A stretch of DNA of 64,000 nt from a virus: positions 1-64,000 of IMG/VR virus record IMGVR_UViG_3300018421_000015. One strand, written 5' to 3'. The translations under genes were made by a program, and so were the position numbers. The notes below the pieces were generated by a model that saw nothing but the letters and a program-made list of their open reading frames with translations, ran no database searches and was not told the DNA's origin. Shown piece after piece: positions 30,130 through 38,761 of the stretch (position 1 is the first letter of the stretch; the number at the start of each line of letters is the position of its first letter).

Positions 30130-31683
30130 ATGTCAAATTTTCCTAATTTTACAGTTCTTACTACAGATTCAGATAACAACCGCTATCAGAAAAACTCTTT
30201 TTACAATGTTTTTCTTCGTGAGAAAAATGATGTTTATTATTATCGCGACACTATAACTAACTCTATTGCAAAATATTTATCCAACCAGGATACTCAATTT
30301 CCTTTAGACTGTTATCCTATTGATGCAGAAAATCGACATGGTCTTACCATTCGTGAAATTATTTCTGGTAATTTTCTTACAGATTTACTTACTGATTCTT
30401 TGTATTTAAATTCGAAACAGAATCTTACCTCGATTCTCTCCAAGGCCTCGCACATTAATCTCACAAAATTACCTTTGTTTTTTAGCGTAGAGTTAAATCA
30501 TGGATATTCTTATGATTACCAAGATGTTATAACTCAATCTTTAAACTACAATAACAGCTTTGCCTTCAATGATTCGACAGACATAAATCCTACATCTTTA
30601 AGGTACTTTTCTTCAAATGGTACAATCTATGTAGAACGTCCTCCTTTTAAGGCTATAGTTAATTATAAGCCTGTTAGGGCTTCTGGTACAACAAAACATA
30701 TTGAATCATATGAAATATGGGTTCCCTGGACTTTAACTAGAATTTCTACTTCAGAATATCACCATCTATCTGATAGATCTTTTAGGATATATTTTTCATC
30801 TTCTCCATTAACTGATACTTCCGATGATCAGTATGTTCCTTGTATGTTTCCTAATTCTTATACTGATGGAACAATCTGTTTTTCAAATAGTCTTCAAGAA
30901 ATACCTGATTTTGAATCCCAGTCTATTAGATATATATATTCTATGATGATAAATGAATATATATCTGGTGGATGGAATCTTGACCTTGGTCTTCCTGTTC
31001 TTCAAAATTCTGTTTTAAATCCTTCAGATACTTATAAAGAATATTGTAGACCTACTTACAATTCTCTTCTTGCTAGGTTTCCTGACTTAACTGACTCTAA
31101 GATTGCTACCTTAAAGTCACAATCTCTTTCTTCTTCTGGTTCTGCTCACTCAAAATATTTCTTCAAAATGATGTCTAGCTTTAATCTTGAAGAGACTTTA
31201 GATTTTTATAGTTCATTTGAACGTATGTCTTTTGATAAGATTAATTCTACGAATCAATCCTTATCTTTCTCCAATGATATAACTGGTTATATTCGTTCAA
31301 GGAATCATCATCACGAAGTTTTAGCAGGATACACTAATGTCTCTGAGTTAGACAAGAAAATATTTATTACTTGCTTTAACCATAATAATGAAGACTCTGT
31401 TTATAAAGATACTAATAAGTTTATTAGATCTATAAATAAAACAAAAATCTCTTCCACTTGGAACGATTCAGTAGATTATACTGATGAATTTTCTTCTATT
31501 TTTCAAGAAGAACTTTCTAATATGATGAATATGGAACATAGTTTTATATATTTGTATTACGATAAATCATCTGGAGATTATGAAATTCATAACTCTTCAA
31601 ATTCATCAATTGAGACAATTGTCAGTATGGATATTATTTCAGATATCCTTATTGATCAAAGTTTAAAAGAGATTTCAATATGA
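30130..31683 (+). CDS. PRTRC-B-like protein
   Basis: 517 aa. The middle (about 150-290) follows PRTRC protein B in order: GTIYVERPP, a VPWTLTRI strand, FRIYFSSSPLTD and VPCMFPNSYTDGTICFS. In PRTRC-B the same order is W-W-R-P-P, P-G-L-V-F, L-Y-V-W-A-L and A-P-Y-F-N-V..G-x-I-C. The C-terminal 200 residues are unassigned. Overlaps the next gene by 4 nt. Confidence 0.6.
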   Translation: MSNFPNFTVLTTDSDNNRYQKNSFYNVFLREKNDVYYYRDTITNSIAKYLSNQDTQFPLDCYPIDAENRHGLTIREIISGNFLTDLLTDSLYLNSKQNLTSILSKASHINLTKLPLFFSVELNHGYSYDYQDVITQSLNYNNSFAFNDSTDINPTSLRYFSSNGTIYVERPPFKAIVNYKPVRASGTTKHIESYEIWVPWTLTRISTSEYHHLSDRSFRIYFSSSPLTDTSDDQYVPCMFPNSYTDGTICFSNSLQEIPDFESQSIRYIYSMMINEYISGGWNLDLGLPVLQNSVLNPSDTYKEYCRPTYNSLLARFPDLTDSKIATLKSQSLSSSGSAHSKYFFKMMSSFNLEETLDFYSSFERMSFDKINSTNQSLSFSNDITGYIRSRNHHHEVLAGYTNVSELDKKIFITCFNHNNEDSVYKDTNKFIRSINKTKISSTWNDSVDYTDEFSSIFQEELSNMMNMEHSFIYLYYDKSSGDYEIHNSSNSSIETIVSMDIISDILIDQSLKEISI

Positions 31684-32783
31684 TTGTTATAACACCAGAT
31701 ATTCAAAATTCCTACTATGATAACCGCCTGTACAAAACTCCCGTAAAAGATAATCCTGCGGCTTATAGTAGGCTGAAGAATTTTATGAACTTATTTGAAT
31801 TTATTCCAAATACTTCTATTCTATCTGATACTCTTCTTCCTCCTGGAATACTTTACGCTGACAATTCTGTTGTTGTTTACGAAAAGCCTCCTTGTGTTAA
31901 AAATTATTTTCACATACATGCTCAAGTAGATTCTATTAACGAAGATAATATTGATGAACAATCTATATATTCTTTGCCCATTCCTTGGCAGGTTTATGTA
32001 GTAAAATACGGTTCTCATTCTGATGAAATGTACATAGAAGATGTATACATGTACTTTTCTAACTCAAGTATACAGTCTTTTGATCAGCCTGTATATCTTC
32101 CCCCTATAACTAATTTCTATGCTAACGGCAAGCTTTGCCGACCATATTTTGATAGCATGTCTGATGTTATTGTTCCTAACAATAATCTTCCTGGGCTTGT
32201 TGAACTTTCCTACAATTGGGTTTGGAATTCTGGCTACAACGCTGACCTTACAGAATCTGTTATGCAATCTTTTGTATGGGGCTATGCTAGATCTAAAAAG
32301 TTATTTCCCGATATTAGCAGTTCTATAAGGTACAATCCCTTAACAAATTATTATTGTTCAAACGAAGCTTCTCATAACTTTTTCCGTGCGTGGGAGAAAA
32401 TTTCTATCGACAATATTCTTTTTACAAACTGGTTTCCTCCTCATACCGCTGAAAGATATCACGTATATTACAACAATGTCTTTAATAACAATCGTGTTGA
32501 TTGGAGTCTTCATAATATGTCTGCTCTTTCTATTTCTGATGCATGTTGTGAAGACTGTCAGTATTACGACGAAGACGGAGATCCTGTAGAAGATACTTGT
32601 AGCTACGAAGATTGCTCTTGCCACTCTGAAGTTGTTTTTAACATTGATAATACTTATCAACTTCTTCGCGATTGTGGCGCCTTTGATTTCACTTCTTCCC
32701 TTAGGAAAATGATCTCTACTATTAATACTGGTTCTGTATCTCTTGATTTTAATTTCAGAGATCCTCTATTAATTGCCGGTTAA
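31680..32783 (+). CDS. PRTRC-B-like protein
   Basis: 367 aa, the clearest PRTRC-B match: LPPGILYADNSVVVYEKPP, then LPIPWQVYVVKY, YMYFSN and PVYLPPITNFYANGKLC. The C-terminus adds a Cys cluster (CCEDC...CSYEDCSCH) likely to bind zinc. With the genes at 20952 and 30130 it forms an expanded set around one JAMM/E1/ubiquitin-like core. Confidence 0.65.
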   Translation: MIVITPDIQNSYYDNRLYKTPVKDNPAAYSRLKNFMNLFEFIPNTSILSDTLLPPGILYADNSVVVYEKPPCVKNYFHIHAQVDSINEDNIDEQSIYSLPIPWQVYVVKYGSHSDEMYIEDVYMYFSNSSIQSFDQPVYLPPITNFYANGKLCRPYFDSMSDVIVPNNNLPGLVELSYNWVWNSGYNADLTESVMQSFVWGYARSKKLFPDISSSIRYNPLTNYYCSNEASHNFFRAWEKISIDNILFTNWFPPHTAERYHVYYNNVFNNNRVDWSLHNMSALSISDACCEDCQYYDEDGDPVEDTCSYEDCSCHSEVVFNIDNTYQLLRDCGAFDFTSSLRKMISTINTGSVSLDFNFRDPLLIAG

Positions 32784-32848
32784 CACTTGATTTAATACTT
32801 ATTTTGTGCTACTATATATTTATATAAACTTAAATAAGGGTAGATAAA

Positions 32849-33148
32849 ATGAGTAAAAATCAATACTCAGAACCTAGTTTTACTAGGTCTGAAGTCGCAG
32901 AAATACTCAATGTCACTACGTTGACTATTTCTAATAGAGAAAAAAATAACAAGTATCCTCCCCCAAGAAGAGATCTAAACAACTATAGAATATATACTTT
33001 GAATGATGTTTTTAATCTTCAACTTATAACATATAGTTCTATAGATCCAAAACCAATTATATCAATCTTATATGACAAAGGATATAACGACATCAAACAA
33101 CTTGGCAAAATGATAGACTTAGCACTATCTAAAAGAACAGGTGGTTGA
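32849..33148 (+). CDS. MerR-like helix-turn-helix protein
   Basis: 99 aa. PSFTRSEVAEILNVTTLTIS and the wing-like PPPRRDLNNYRIYTLNDVFN match MerR/excisionase-type HTH domains. The dimerisation part is short. A possible regulator of the SSB/UDG genes downstream. AAATAAGGGTAG precedes the start. Confidence 0.7.
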   Translation: MSKNQYSEPSFTRSEVAEILNVTTLTISNREKNNKYPPPRRDLNNYRIYTLNDVFNLQLITYSSIDPKPIISILYDKGYNDIKQLGKMIDLALSKRTGG

Positions 33149-33151
33149 TAA

Positions 33152-33388
33152 ATGGCGGAGCATACAAATACTAGTGATTCAGATTATAAACTAGTTGAAG
33201 ATGTACCGGATATGGTATCTACTGACACTGTCACCGATATCAAGAATGGTATATATAATTTGTTTATAAATCTTTATCGCTCACAAATACCTCAATTTGG
33301 ACCTGAAGGTGCAATGAGAGAATCAATAGAATTTTTAGAAGAAATAGCCTTTAACTTTAAGGCTGCAGTAGATAACAAGGAGACATAA
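33152..33388 (+). CDS. hypothetical protein
   Basis: 78 aa, acidic N-terminus and helical C-terminus. Not recognised. Overlaps the SSB start (TAATG). Confidence 0.55.
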   Translation: MAEHTNTSDSDYKLVEDVPDMVSTDTVTDIKNGIYNLFINLYRSQIPQFGPEGAMRESIEFLEEIAFNFKAAVDNKET

Positions 33389-33825
33389 TGCTTGATCCTC
33401 AAAATATGGTAAGCATTTCGGGTGGCTTAGTTGCTGATCCCGAAATGGTTGCTAGTGGTAAGATCATGAAATCACGTATTGGCGTTGACTATTCAGGTTC
33501 TGAGAAAGATTCAGATAACAACTCAGGCTATTTTGATGTTGTCTACTACCTCAAGGACAAAGATGGTTACACCTGCAAGAACGCAGGTTTTGTTGATAAT
33601 CAGATTTCTAGCGGCAAAATGAAGAAGGGTACCAGCGTTTCAATTGTTGGTCGCCTTGTTCAGGAGCGCTGGAAGCAAGATGGCAGCTCTCGCTCAAAGG
33701 TTGTTATTGTTATTGAGCACATGTCGTATGGTGCTCGTGCAGGTAAGTCCTCTGATTCCTCATCAGCTTCGTCTTCAAACAGTTCTTCAACTGATAACTC
33801 AGCTTCAATTCCTTCAAGCTTCTGA
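33388..33825 (+). CDS. ssb: single-stranded DNA-binding protein
   Basis: 145 aa. An OB-fold pattern runs from VSISGGLVADPEM to SIVGRLVQERW and VVIVIEHMSYG. It is followed by a Ser/Asn-rich tail ending in S-I-P-S-S-F, a variant of the usual D-D-D-I-P-F tip that recruits partner proteins. The acidic residues are mostly missing. C-rich codons suggest strong expression. It coats ssDNA during phage replication. Overlaps the UDG gene by one base. Confidence 0.85.
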   Translation: MLDPQNMVSISGGLVADPEMVASGKIMKSRIGVDYSGSEKDSDNNSGYFDVVYYLKDKDGYTCKNAGFVDNQISSGKMKKGTSVSIVGRLVQERWKQDGSSRSKVVIVIEHMSYGARAGKSSDSSSASSSNSSSTDNSASIPSSF

Positions 33826-34562
33826 TGGATGATGAATTTAACGAAGAAGAACTAGATAAACTTATAGAGTACGCTTTAGGTAAATCAGAATCAGCTAATC
33901 CCTTTGTAAACTCAGGCTTACATTTGGGACTTGCTGAATCCGAAACCTTATCTAAACTCCATAATTCTTTATCTAAGAGATTCGTTGAATCTGAAGTAAA
34001 TGATATATTCCAAGAAGTTCGTGGTGAATTAAATAATTCTACTTTTAGACTTGATCTGAAATCAATACATACTGTTGCTAGAAATTGCAATAAATGTTCT
34101 ATTTCAGCTCAAGCTGAACTTCCTAAATGGAATCTGCAAAACCCAGACATAGTTGTCGTAATAGATTCGCCATCACTACCTTCTGAAGCTATAGCTGTAA
34201 TGCTTAACGCTTTTAAAAATGCTGGCTTATCATCTGATCAACTATGTTTAACATATGTTAACAGATGTCCTGCACAAAGAAAATATGAACCGCAAGAAGT
34301 AATGAACTGCACTCCATATTTGCATTCAGAACTAATTGCTTTTAATCCTAAATTAATTCTTTGCTTGGGCGGAACTCCAACTACAGCTGTATTTGGAGCA
34401 CCCGCAAAGTCCCTTAAAGATTTTAGGGGACAAGTTACCTGGTTAGGTAGCTGGCCTATTATGGCAACCTATTCTCCCATGTACGTTTTACGAGCCGGTG
34501 AGTCTGCCCAGCAGGCGTTTGTTAATGACATAATTACATCCAGAAATTTTATAAATTCATAA
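33825..34562 (+). CDS. uracil-DNA glycosylase superfamily protein (family 4/5 type)
   Basis: 245 aa. An N-terminal acidic region (1-60) precedes C-N-K-C, NPDIVVVIDSPS, NRCPAQRKYEPQEVMNC, TPYLHSEL and PKLILCLGGTP, then ATYSPMYVLR near the end. This order fits Fe-S uracil-DNA glycosylases (family 4/5), with CxxC plus C-x13-C as cluster ligands. The active-site G-E-A-P block is changed to D-S-P-S, so catalysis is uncertain. A role in base excision or in DNA-end handling near SSB is plausible. Confidence 0.75.
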   Translation: MDDEFNEEELDKLIEYALGKSESANPFVNSGLHLGLAESETLSKLHNSLSKRFVESEVNDIFQEVRGELNNSTFRLDLKSIHTVARNCNKCSISAQAELPKWNLQNPDIVVVIDSPSLPSEAIAVMLNAFKNAGLSSDQLCLTYVNRCPAQRKYEPQEVMNCTPYLHSELIAFNPKLILCLGGTPTTAVFGAPAKSLKDFRGQVTWLGSWPIMATYSPMYVLRAGESAQQAFVNDIITSRNFINS

Positions 34563-34569
34563 GGAAATC

Positions 34570-34962
34570 ATGTCAACAGACGTTTGGACAAAAAACTATA
34601 TCAGAGATTTATCTGAGGCAGAACTTGAAAAATTTCAAGAAATGGTTTCAGATAATGTTAAGGGCTCTTCTTCATCTGAAGAAAGAACTATCCTTAATAA
34701 CAACTTAGAGCTATGGCTTTATTGCCTACAAGTTATGAGACGAGATGTTGAGCTTAAGCTTTCTCGTTTCAAAACTAACTTTAAGATTAAACTTTCTCAG
34801 CTTCAAGAAGCAGGTTCTTCTCATAGGCACATAGAAGACATGCGAATCGCTGAAGAAAAGTGGCGCAGCAATGCCATGAAGTTTTTGAACTCCGTTGAAA
34901 AGAAAATGTTGTACGTCAAACTTATGTTGGACGAAGAAGAAATTATAGATGAAGAAGAATGA
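34570..34962 (+). CDS. hypothetical helical protein
   Basis: 130 aa, long helices with mixed charge (AEEKWRSNAMKFLNSVEKK) and an acidic end. AAGGAAATC upstream. Function unknown. Overlaps the next gene by 14 nt. Confidence 0.6.
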   Translation: MSTDVWTKNYIRDLSEAELEKFQEMVSDNVKGSSSSEERTILNNNLELWLYCLQVMRRDVELKLSRFKTNFKIKLSQLQEAGSSHRHIEDMRIAEEKWRSNAMKFLNSVEKKMLYVKLMLDEEEIIDEEE

Positions 34963-35431
34963 AGATCATTTAATATACAATTTAGAAAATCTTCATATGA
35001 TTGAATCTACTCATGATGAAGAAGATTCATTCTACATATACAACAATTATCAAAATGTACATGAAAATTATCTAAATTATGTCTACCCCAAAATAGACAT
35101 TAGTATTGTTCAGTCTATATTTAATGACTATTGCTTATTCTACGGACGAATTCAAGAGACCTTAAATTCTCCGTCTCATAACTCACCTTTTCCTCTTGGC
35201 GTTATAAGATTTATGATCGATGCAGATCTCAACTGCAATAAATACTATACGCCCAAAAGAAAACCCGGCTGGGTTGTAGAGGGATACTTCTGGACAAATG
35301 GTTTTGTCCGTAGAATAAGAGAAGACAAAACAAAAGATTTTCAAGTACATGAGATATCTTGTTTACTTCATCCTACTACAGCTCATTTTATGAACCTTTC
35401 TTTGCCGGAGAAATATGCAACAGCCAATTAA
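34949..35431 (+). CDS. hypothetical protein
   Basis: 160 aa, not recognised. Tyr/Asn-rich first half, then an alpha/beta domain (VIRFMIDADLNCNKYYTPK, PGWVVEGYFWTNGFV). Confidence 0.55.
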   Translation: MKKNEDHLIYNLENLHMIESTHDEEDSFYIYNNYQNVHENYLNYVYPKIDISIVQSIFNDYCLFYGRIQETLNSPSHNSPFPLGVIRFMIDADLNCNKYYTPKRKPGWVVEGYFWTNGFVRRIREDKTKDFQVHEISCLLHPTTAHFMNLSLPEKYATAN

Positions 35432-35681
35432 AGATTACAAGTTTTTTAAAGCTGATTCTAGCTTTATAAAAGCCGTTATATGGAACATCAATACGGAAAC
35501 TTTAGCCGTTATATTTTCTAGCGGATCCATATGGGTATACTATAATGTGCCGGAAAATGTTTACGACGAACTAGAATCAGCTGAATCAACAGGAAAATAT
35601 TTTAATACTACCATCAGAGACGTTTACCAATCAGAAAAAGTAAACGATAAGCTGAAGAAAACTCAGACCGCTGATGGCTAA
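35415..35681 (+). CDS. KTSC-domain protein
   Basis: 88 aa. It fits the small KTSC domain: ADSSFIKAVIWN, LAVIFSSGSIWVYYNVPENV, a helix and STGKYFNTTIRDVY. KTSC domains are common as lone phage proteins and as fusions with lysyl-tRNA synthetase-type modules; their role is unclear. Confidence 0.8.
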   Translation: MQQPIKDYKFFKADSSFIKAVIWNINTETLAVIFSSGSIWVYYNVPENVYDELESAESTGKYFNTTIRDVYQSEKVNDKLKKTQTADG

Positions 35682-35862
35682 GAAGAAAAAAAGGAATAAG
35701 AAAAGACATTACTTGTCCGAATGGGATGGACATTTCTTTGGAAACTCTTCATATGGCTATGGTGGATTCTCTCTTTACTCTACCAAGCCGGAAGATATTC
35801 ACAAAATTGCCACAGAAGTTTTCGGACAAACTTACTATGTAGACTTCACTGAATCTTCCTGA
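35674..35862 (+). CDS. hypothetical basic protein
   Basis: 62 aa with a Lys/Arg-rich start (MAKKKKRNKKRH) and a Gly/Tyr-rich middle. Not recognised. Its stop codon TGA is part of the TGATATAAT promoter-like motif. Confidence 0.5.
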   Translation: MAKKKKRNKKRHYLSEWDGHFFGNSSYGYGGFSLYSTKPEDIHKIATEVFGQTYYVDFTESS

Positions 35863-35868
35863 TATAAT
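35860..35868 (+). promoter_or_regulatory. extended -10 promoter TGATATAAT, probably leaderless
   Basis: A perfect extended -10 lies 7 nt before ATG 35876, so a transcript would begin at or next to the start codon. No separate ribosome site exists. Leaderless starts are frequent in Actinobacteria. Confidence 0.55.
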
Positions 35869-35875
35869 ATTGGGG

Positions 35876-36193
35876 ATGAAAAAAGTCGTATATTCCCCTT
35901 CTAATAAAAAAAATATTGTACATACAAAAAAAGATTCTTCTGTAACTAATAAGAAAATCTACACTATAGTATGGCGAGATGCCTATTCGAGCGAAGACAT
36001 ATGGTATTCAGAAGATGAACACGATAATTCTGACTACTTAGTAGAAACAACAGGATACCTAATAGAATCTCCTGAATCTAATCCTAACTACTACACAATA
36101 GCTTCTACCATAACTCAGTCTGGGAACTTTTGCTCTGTAATTAACATACCAAAAGATATGGTAGTCACAAAAACAAGACTAGTTAGGAATTGA
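35876..36193 (+). CDS. hypothetical protein
   Basis: 105 aa, not recognised. The ATG at 35876 is favoured by the promoter position; a TTG at 35870 is in frame. Basic N-terminus, then a strand-rich body with IYTIVWRDAYSSEDIWYSE. Confidence 0.55.
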   Translation: MKKVVYSPSNKKNIVHTKKDSSVTNKKIYTIVWRDAYSSEDIWYSEDEHDNSDYLVETTGYLIESPESNPNYYTIASTITQSGNFCSVINIPKDMVVTKTRLVRN

Positions 36194-36194
36194 C

Positions 36195-36416
36195 ATGAAC
36201 CAACCGTGTAATATAGAAGATGCTCTCGCACACGCAGTTCCAGGACCAGTAACATCTTATATTGTCGTTGCCGCTTACATAGATGAATACGGTGAAACAA
36301 TACTGTACGCCGATTCGCCAAACAACCAACCTATACATTCCTCAATGGGATTGTTAGAATTTGGAAAAATATACTTACATAATAAAGTATCAAGAATTAT
36401 TGATGATATTATATAA
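36195..36416 (+). CDS. hypothetical protein
   Basis: 73 aa, not recognised. A small alpha/beta domain is likely (VTSYIVVAAYIDEYGETILYAD). Starts directly after the preceding stop. Confidence 0.5.
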   Translation: MNQPCNIEDALAHAVPGPVTSYIVVAAYIDEYGETILYADSPNNQPIHSSMGLLEFGKIYLHNKVSRIIDDII

Positions 36417-36436
36417 GTATACATGTAGGAGTCCAA

Positions 36437-36862
36437 ATGAAAGAAACACTGACTTGCACTCAGTGCGAGAAACGATGGAGAAGAGAAAGATCTCGCGGAA
36501 GAAAACCGCATCTTTGCCCTAAATGCACAAAGGCTGCAGCCAATATACAACCAAAGAAAAAAGCTGTCGTTGAAGTAGCAGAAGTTTCAAAGAAGAAAAA
36601 ATTCCGTAAGGTAGAACCTAAACGAATCGAAGTAAAAGCTTCTGATCAAAAAGATGATAGCCCACAAGAGCTTAGTGTTGGCAAAGTGCTTAGCTATTAT
36701 CACCCAACTGATGAGAAGCTTAGAGAGCAAACCAAAGGTGGATCTCAATGGAAATGTAGATGCGGCTACATCTTTGAAACTAAATTTTCTCTCACTGCTG
36801 TTCCTACACACAAGTGTACCGAGAACGGCAAATCAATACCAATGACCCGTACAGACAAATGA
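36437..36862 (+). CDS. two-zinc-ribbon protein
   Basis: 141 aa. An N-terminal zinc ribbon (CTQC...CPKC) and a C-terminal one (CRCG...HKC) are separated by a Lys-rich linker (about 40-75). Nucleic-acid binding is likely. GTAGGAGTCCAA precedes the ATG. Confidence 0.65.
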   Translation: MKETLTCTQCEKRWRRERSRGRKPHLCPKCTKAAANIQPKKKAVVEVAEVSKKKKFRKVEPKRIEVKASDQKDDSPQELSVGKVLSYYHPTDEKLREQTKGGSQWKCRCGYIFETKFSLTAVPTHKCTENGKSIPMTRTDK

Positions 36863-37074
36863 CATATATACAAAATACAATAATTGTATGTGACTTCTGC
36901 TGTCAAGAAGAAGTATTCGATGGCCTTACGCAAGGTCAAGCATTTAGGCTACTAGAACCACGAGGCTGGAAGTATTATCCAGACACTCAAAGCCACTACT
37001 GTAGCCGTACATGCTCAGCTAATGACAGAACAGTCACATACAACGATTCCAATCAAATAACAACCCAACCATAG
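36859..37074 (+). CDS. small zinc-finger protein
   Basis: 71 aa from ATG 36859, overlapping the previous stop (ATGA). CDFCCQEE and HYCSRTC form a four-Cys zinc site around a helical insert. Confidence 0.6.
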   Translation: MTYIQNTIIVCDFCCQEEVFDGLTQGQAFRLLEPRGWKYYPDTQSHYCSRTCSANDRTVTYNDSNQITTQP

Positions 37075-37090
37075 TACATTAAGGATTACA

Positions 37091-37474
37091 ATGTCGTTCG
37101 GCAGACATACTAGATATAATGGTAATCACAACAACCTTAGCTTATCAATAGGTGCTATCAACACCGAAGAGCGTGAAAAAATACGCTCAATCAACATAAA
37201 GTACAACTCCAGACCTTACCTTATGTTGACATATGCCAAGATGAATGCACCAAACTATGTTTCCGTCGAAGACGCAATATCTATCAATCCAAATAAATTC
37301 AAAGGTCGAGACGCCGTACCCAGCGCAAAAAACAGGACACTAGAAAACCTGTACAAACACGGACTCATAGAAGAAAACCCCGACGACCCACAAGAATTTC
37401 GCATTACACACTTTGGAATAAAGTACCTTTACGCTAAACATTATTTTAGATATAGAAAAAAAACAAATGCTTAA
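37091..37474 (+). CDS. winged-helix-like protein
   Basis: 127 aa. Residues about 50-120 could form a winged helix: a helix with NYVSVEDAISIN, then RTLENLYKHGLIEENP and a wing FRITHFGIKYL. A DNA-binding role is plausible. Basic C-terminus. Confidence 0.5.
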   Translation: MSFGRHTRYNGNHNNLSLSIGAINTEEREKIRSINIKYNSRPYLMLTYAKMNAPNYVSVEDAISINPNKFKGRDAVPSAKNRTLENLYKHGLIEENPDDPQEFRITHFGIKYLYAKHYFRYRKKTNA

Positions 37475-37489
37475 CACATAAAGGAAACA

Positions 37490-37636
37490 ATGCTGGCAAT
37501 AATCAGACAAAAACTTATATTATTTTTTAGATCTATTATTGTCAAAGTAAAGAGTTTCACCGAACTCCTAAGAGTATGCGAACAAGTTGCAACGCTACTT
37601 GTAATCCTCATAACCTATACTCTCAAACCCATTTAA
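37490..37636 (+). CDS. 48-aa membrane protein
   Basis: A short gene with AAAGGAAACA before the ATG. It has a basic amphipathic N-terminal helix (MLAIIRQKLILFFRSIIVKV) and a C-terminal hydrophobic helix (VATLLVILITYTL). Confidence 0.5.
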   Translation: MLAIIRQKLILFFRSIIVKVKSFTELLRVCEQVATLLVILITYTLKPI

Positions 37637-37646
37637 GGAGACCATC

Positions 37647-38117
37647 ATGGGAATGGACGTCTACGGTAAAAACCCCACCTCAGAAAAAGGGGAATACTTC
37701 CGCAACAACGTATGGTGGTGGCGACCGCTATGGAACTATTGTTGTCTAGTTGATCCAGAGTTAGACCAAAAAGTACCATACGGTCACTCCAACGACGGAG
37801 ACGGACTAGACTCCGAAGGCGCAAAAGAACTAGGGATAAAACTTCAAGCAGAGATCATCACAGGACGCGCCCTGACCTACGTAGAACAGTACGAAAAAGC
37901 ACGCCAAGCCATACCAAAAGAAGACTGTAAATACTGCGACGAAAACGGTGAACGTACCTGGCAACAAGAAAACGGTGAACCCTACACCAAAATATGTAAC
38001 GCATGTAGCGGAACAAAAAAGGTAGATTCATGGGAAGTACACTACCCAATGAACCTAGAAAACATAAAAGAATTCTCAGAATTCCTACTAGAATCCGGAG
38101 GATTCCAAATATGTTAA
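37647..38117 (+). CDS. conserved phage protein with CxxC pairs
   Basis: 156 aa. The start MGMDVYGKNP and the WWWRPLWNYCC block match a phage protein type that I recall as widespread and uncharacterised. CKYC..NG..T and CNACSGTK form a DnaJ-like zinc site near residues 95-122. AAGGAG upstream. Its stop overlaps the methyltransferase start. Confidence 0.65.
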   Translation: MGMDVYGKNPTSEKGEYFRNNVWWWRPLWNYCCLVDPELDQKVPYGHSNDGDGLDSEGAKELGIKLQAEIITGRALTYVEQYEKARQAIPKEDCKYCDENGERTWQQENGEPYTKICNACSGTKKVDSWEVHYPMNLENIKEFSEFLLESGGFQIC

Positions 38118-38761
38118 GCTTCTTCGCAGCCACAACAACAAGTCTATGGCCTAGAATAAAAAAAATTTTACGCCGCGATTTTTCAAGGCATGATGTGGGT
38201 GAGCCGGAGAAGTTCAAACAGTTCAATGTCAAAGATGAACTCAAAGAACTTCCAGTAACATCAATACGTAGCTGGCAACAGGGTCATTCTATTCCTTACT
38301 CTGTGGCCATGTACAATACGGTAAGAGATTTCAATCTAGCTTCAGTCATACGTAACGCTTCAGCGTTTGCCATCCAGGAAATAAATATTATAGGATGGAA
38401 AAAATATGATAAGCGTGGGGCTGTTGGTGCTTATAACTACGTTAAAATAAATCACTTTGTTGATTTTGACGCTTTCTCTCGTTATATCAGCCCTCACAAT
38501 CTTGTGGCTTTAGAGCTTCCAGAACACTACCCAAATGTTCCTGACGCAGCTTTTATGGAGCTTTCAAACTTTGAATGGCGTCCTGGCTACTGTTTATTAA
38601 TAGGCGAAGAGGGAGCCGGTATACCAGAAGATGATCTTCGCAAATGTTTTCATAAAGTAAAAATAACTATACCAGGATCAATGAGATCTTTAAATGCAGC
38701 TACTGCTGCTGGTATTGCAATGTACAGTGCAAGTCGATCAAACGTGAGGGAATATGTCTAG
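38111..38761 (+). CDS. SpoU-type SPOUT RNA methyltransferase
   Basis: 216 aa from ATG 38111. Knot motifs are visible: VRDFNLASVIRNASAF (motif 1, N-x-x-x-x-x-R-x-A), LLIGEEGAGIPEDDL (motif 2) and ITIPGSMRSLNAATAAGIAM (motif 3). These are 2'-O-ribose methyltransferases acting on rRNA or tRNA with S-adenosylmethionine. A phage copy may modify its own tRNAs or host tRNA. The N-terminal 60 residues are variable. Overlaps both neighbours by 7-8 nt. Confidence 0.85.
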   Translation: MLSFFAATTTSLWPRIKKILRRDFSRHDVGEPEKFKQFNVKDELKELPVTSIRSWQQGHSIPYSVAMYNTVRDFNLASVIRNASAFAIQEINIIGWKKYDKRGAVGAYNYVKINHFVDFDAFSRYISPHNLVALELPEHYPNVPDAAFMELSNFEWRPGYCLLIGEEGAGIPEDDLRKCFHKVKITIPGSMRSLNAATAAGIAMYSASRSNVREYV

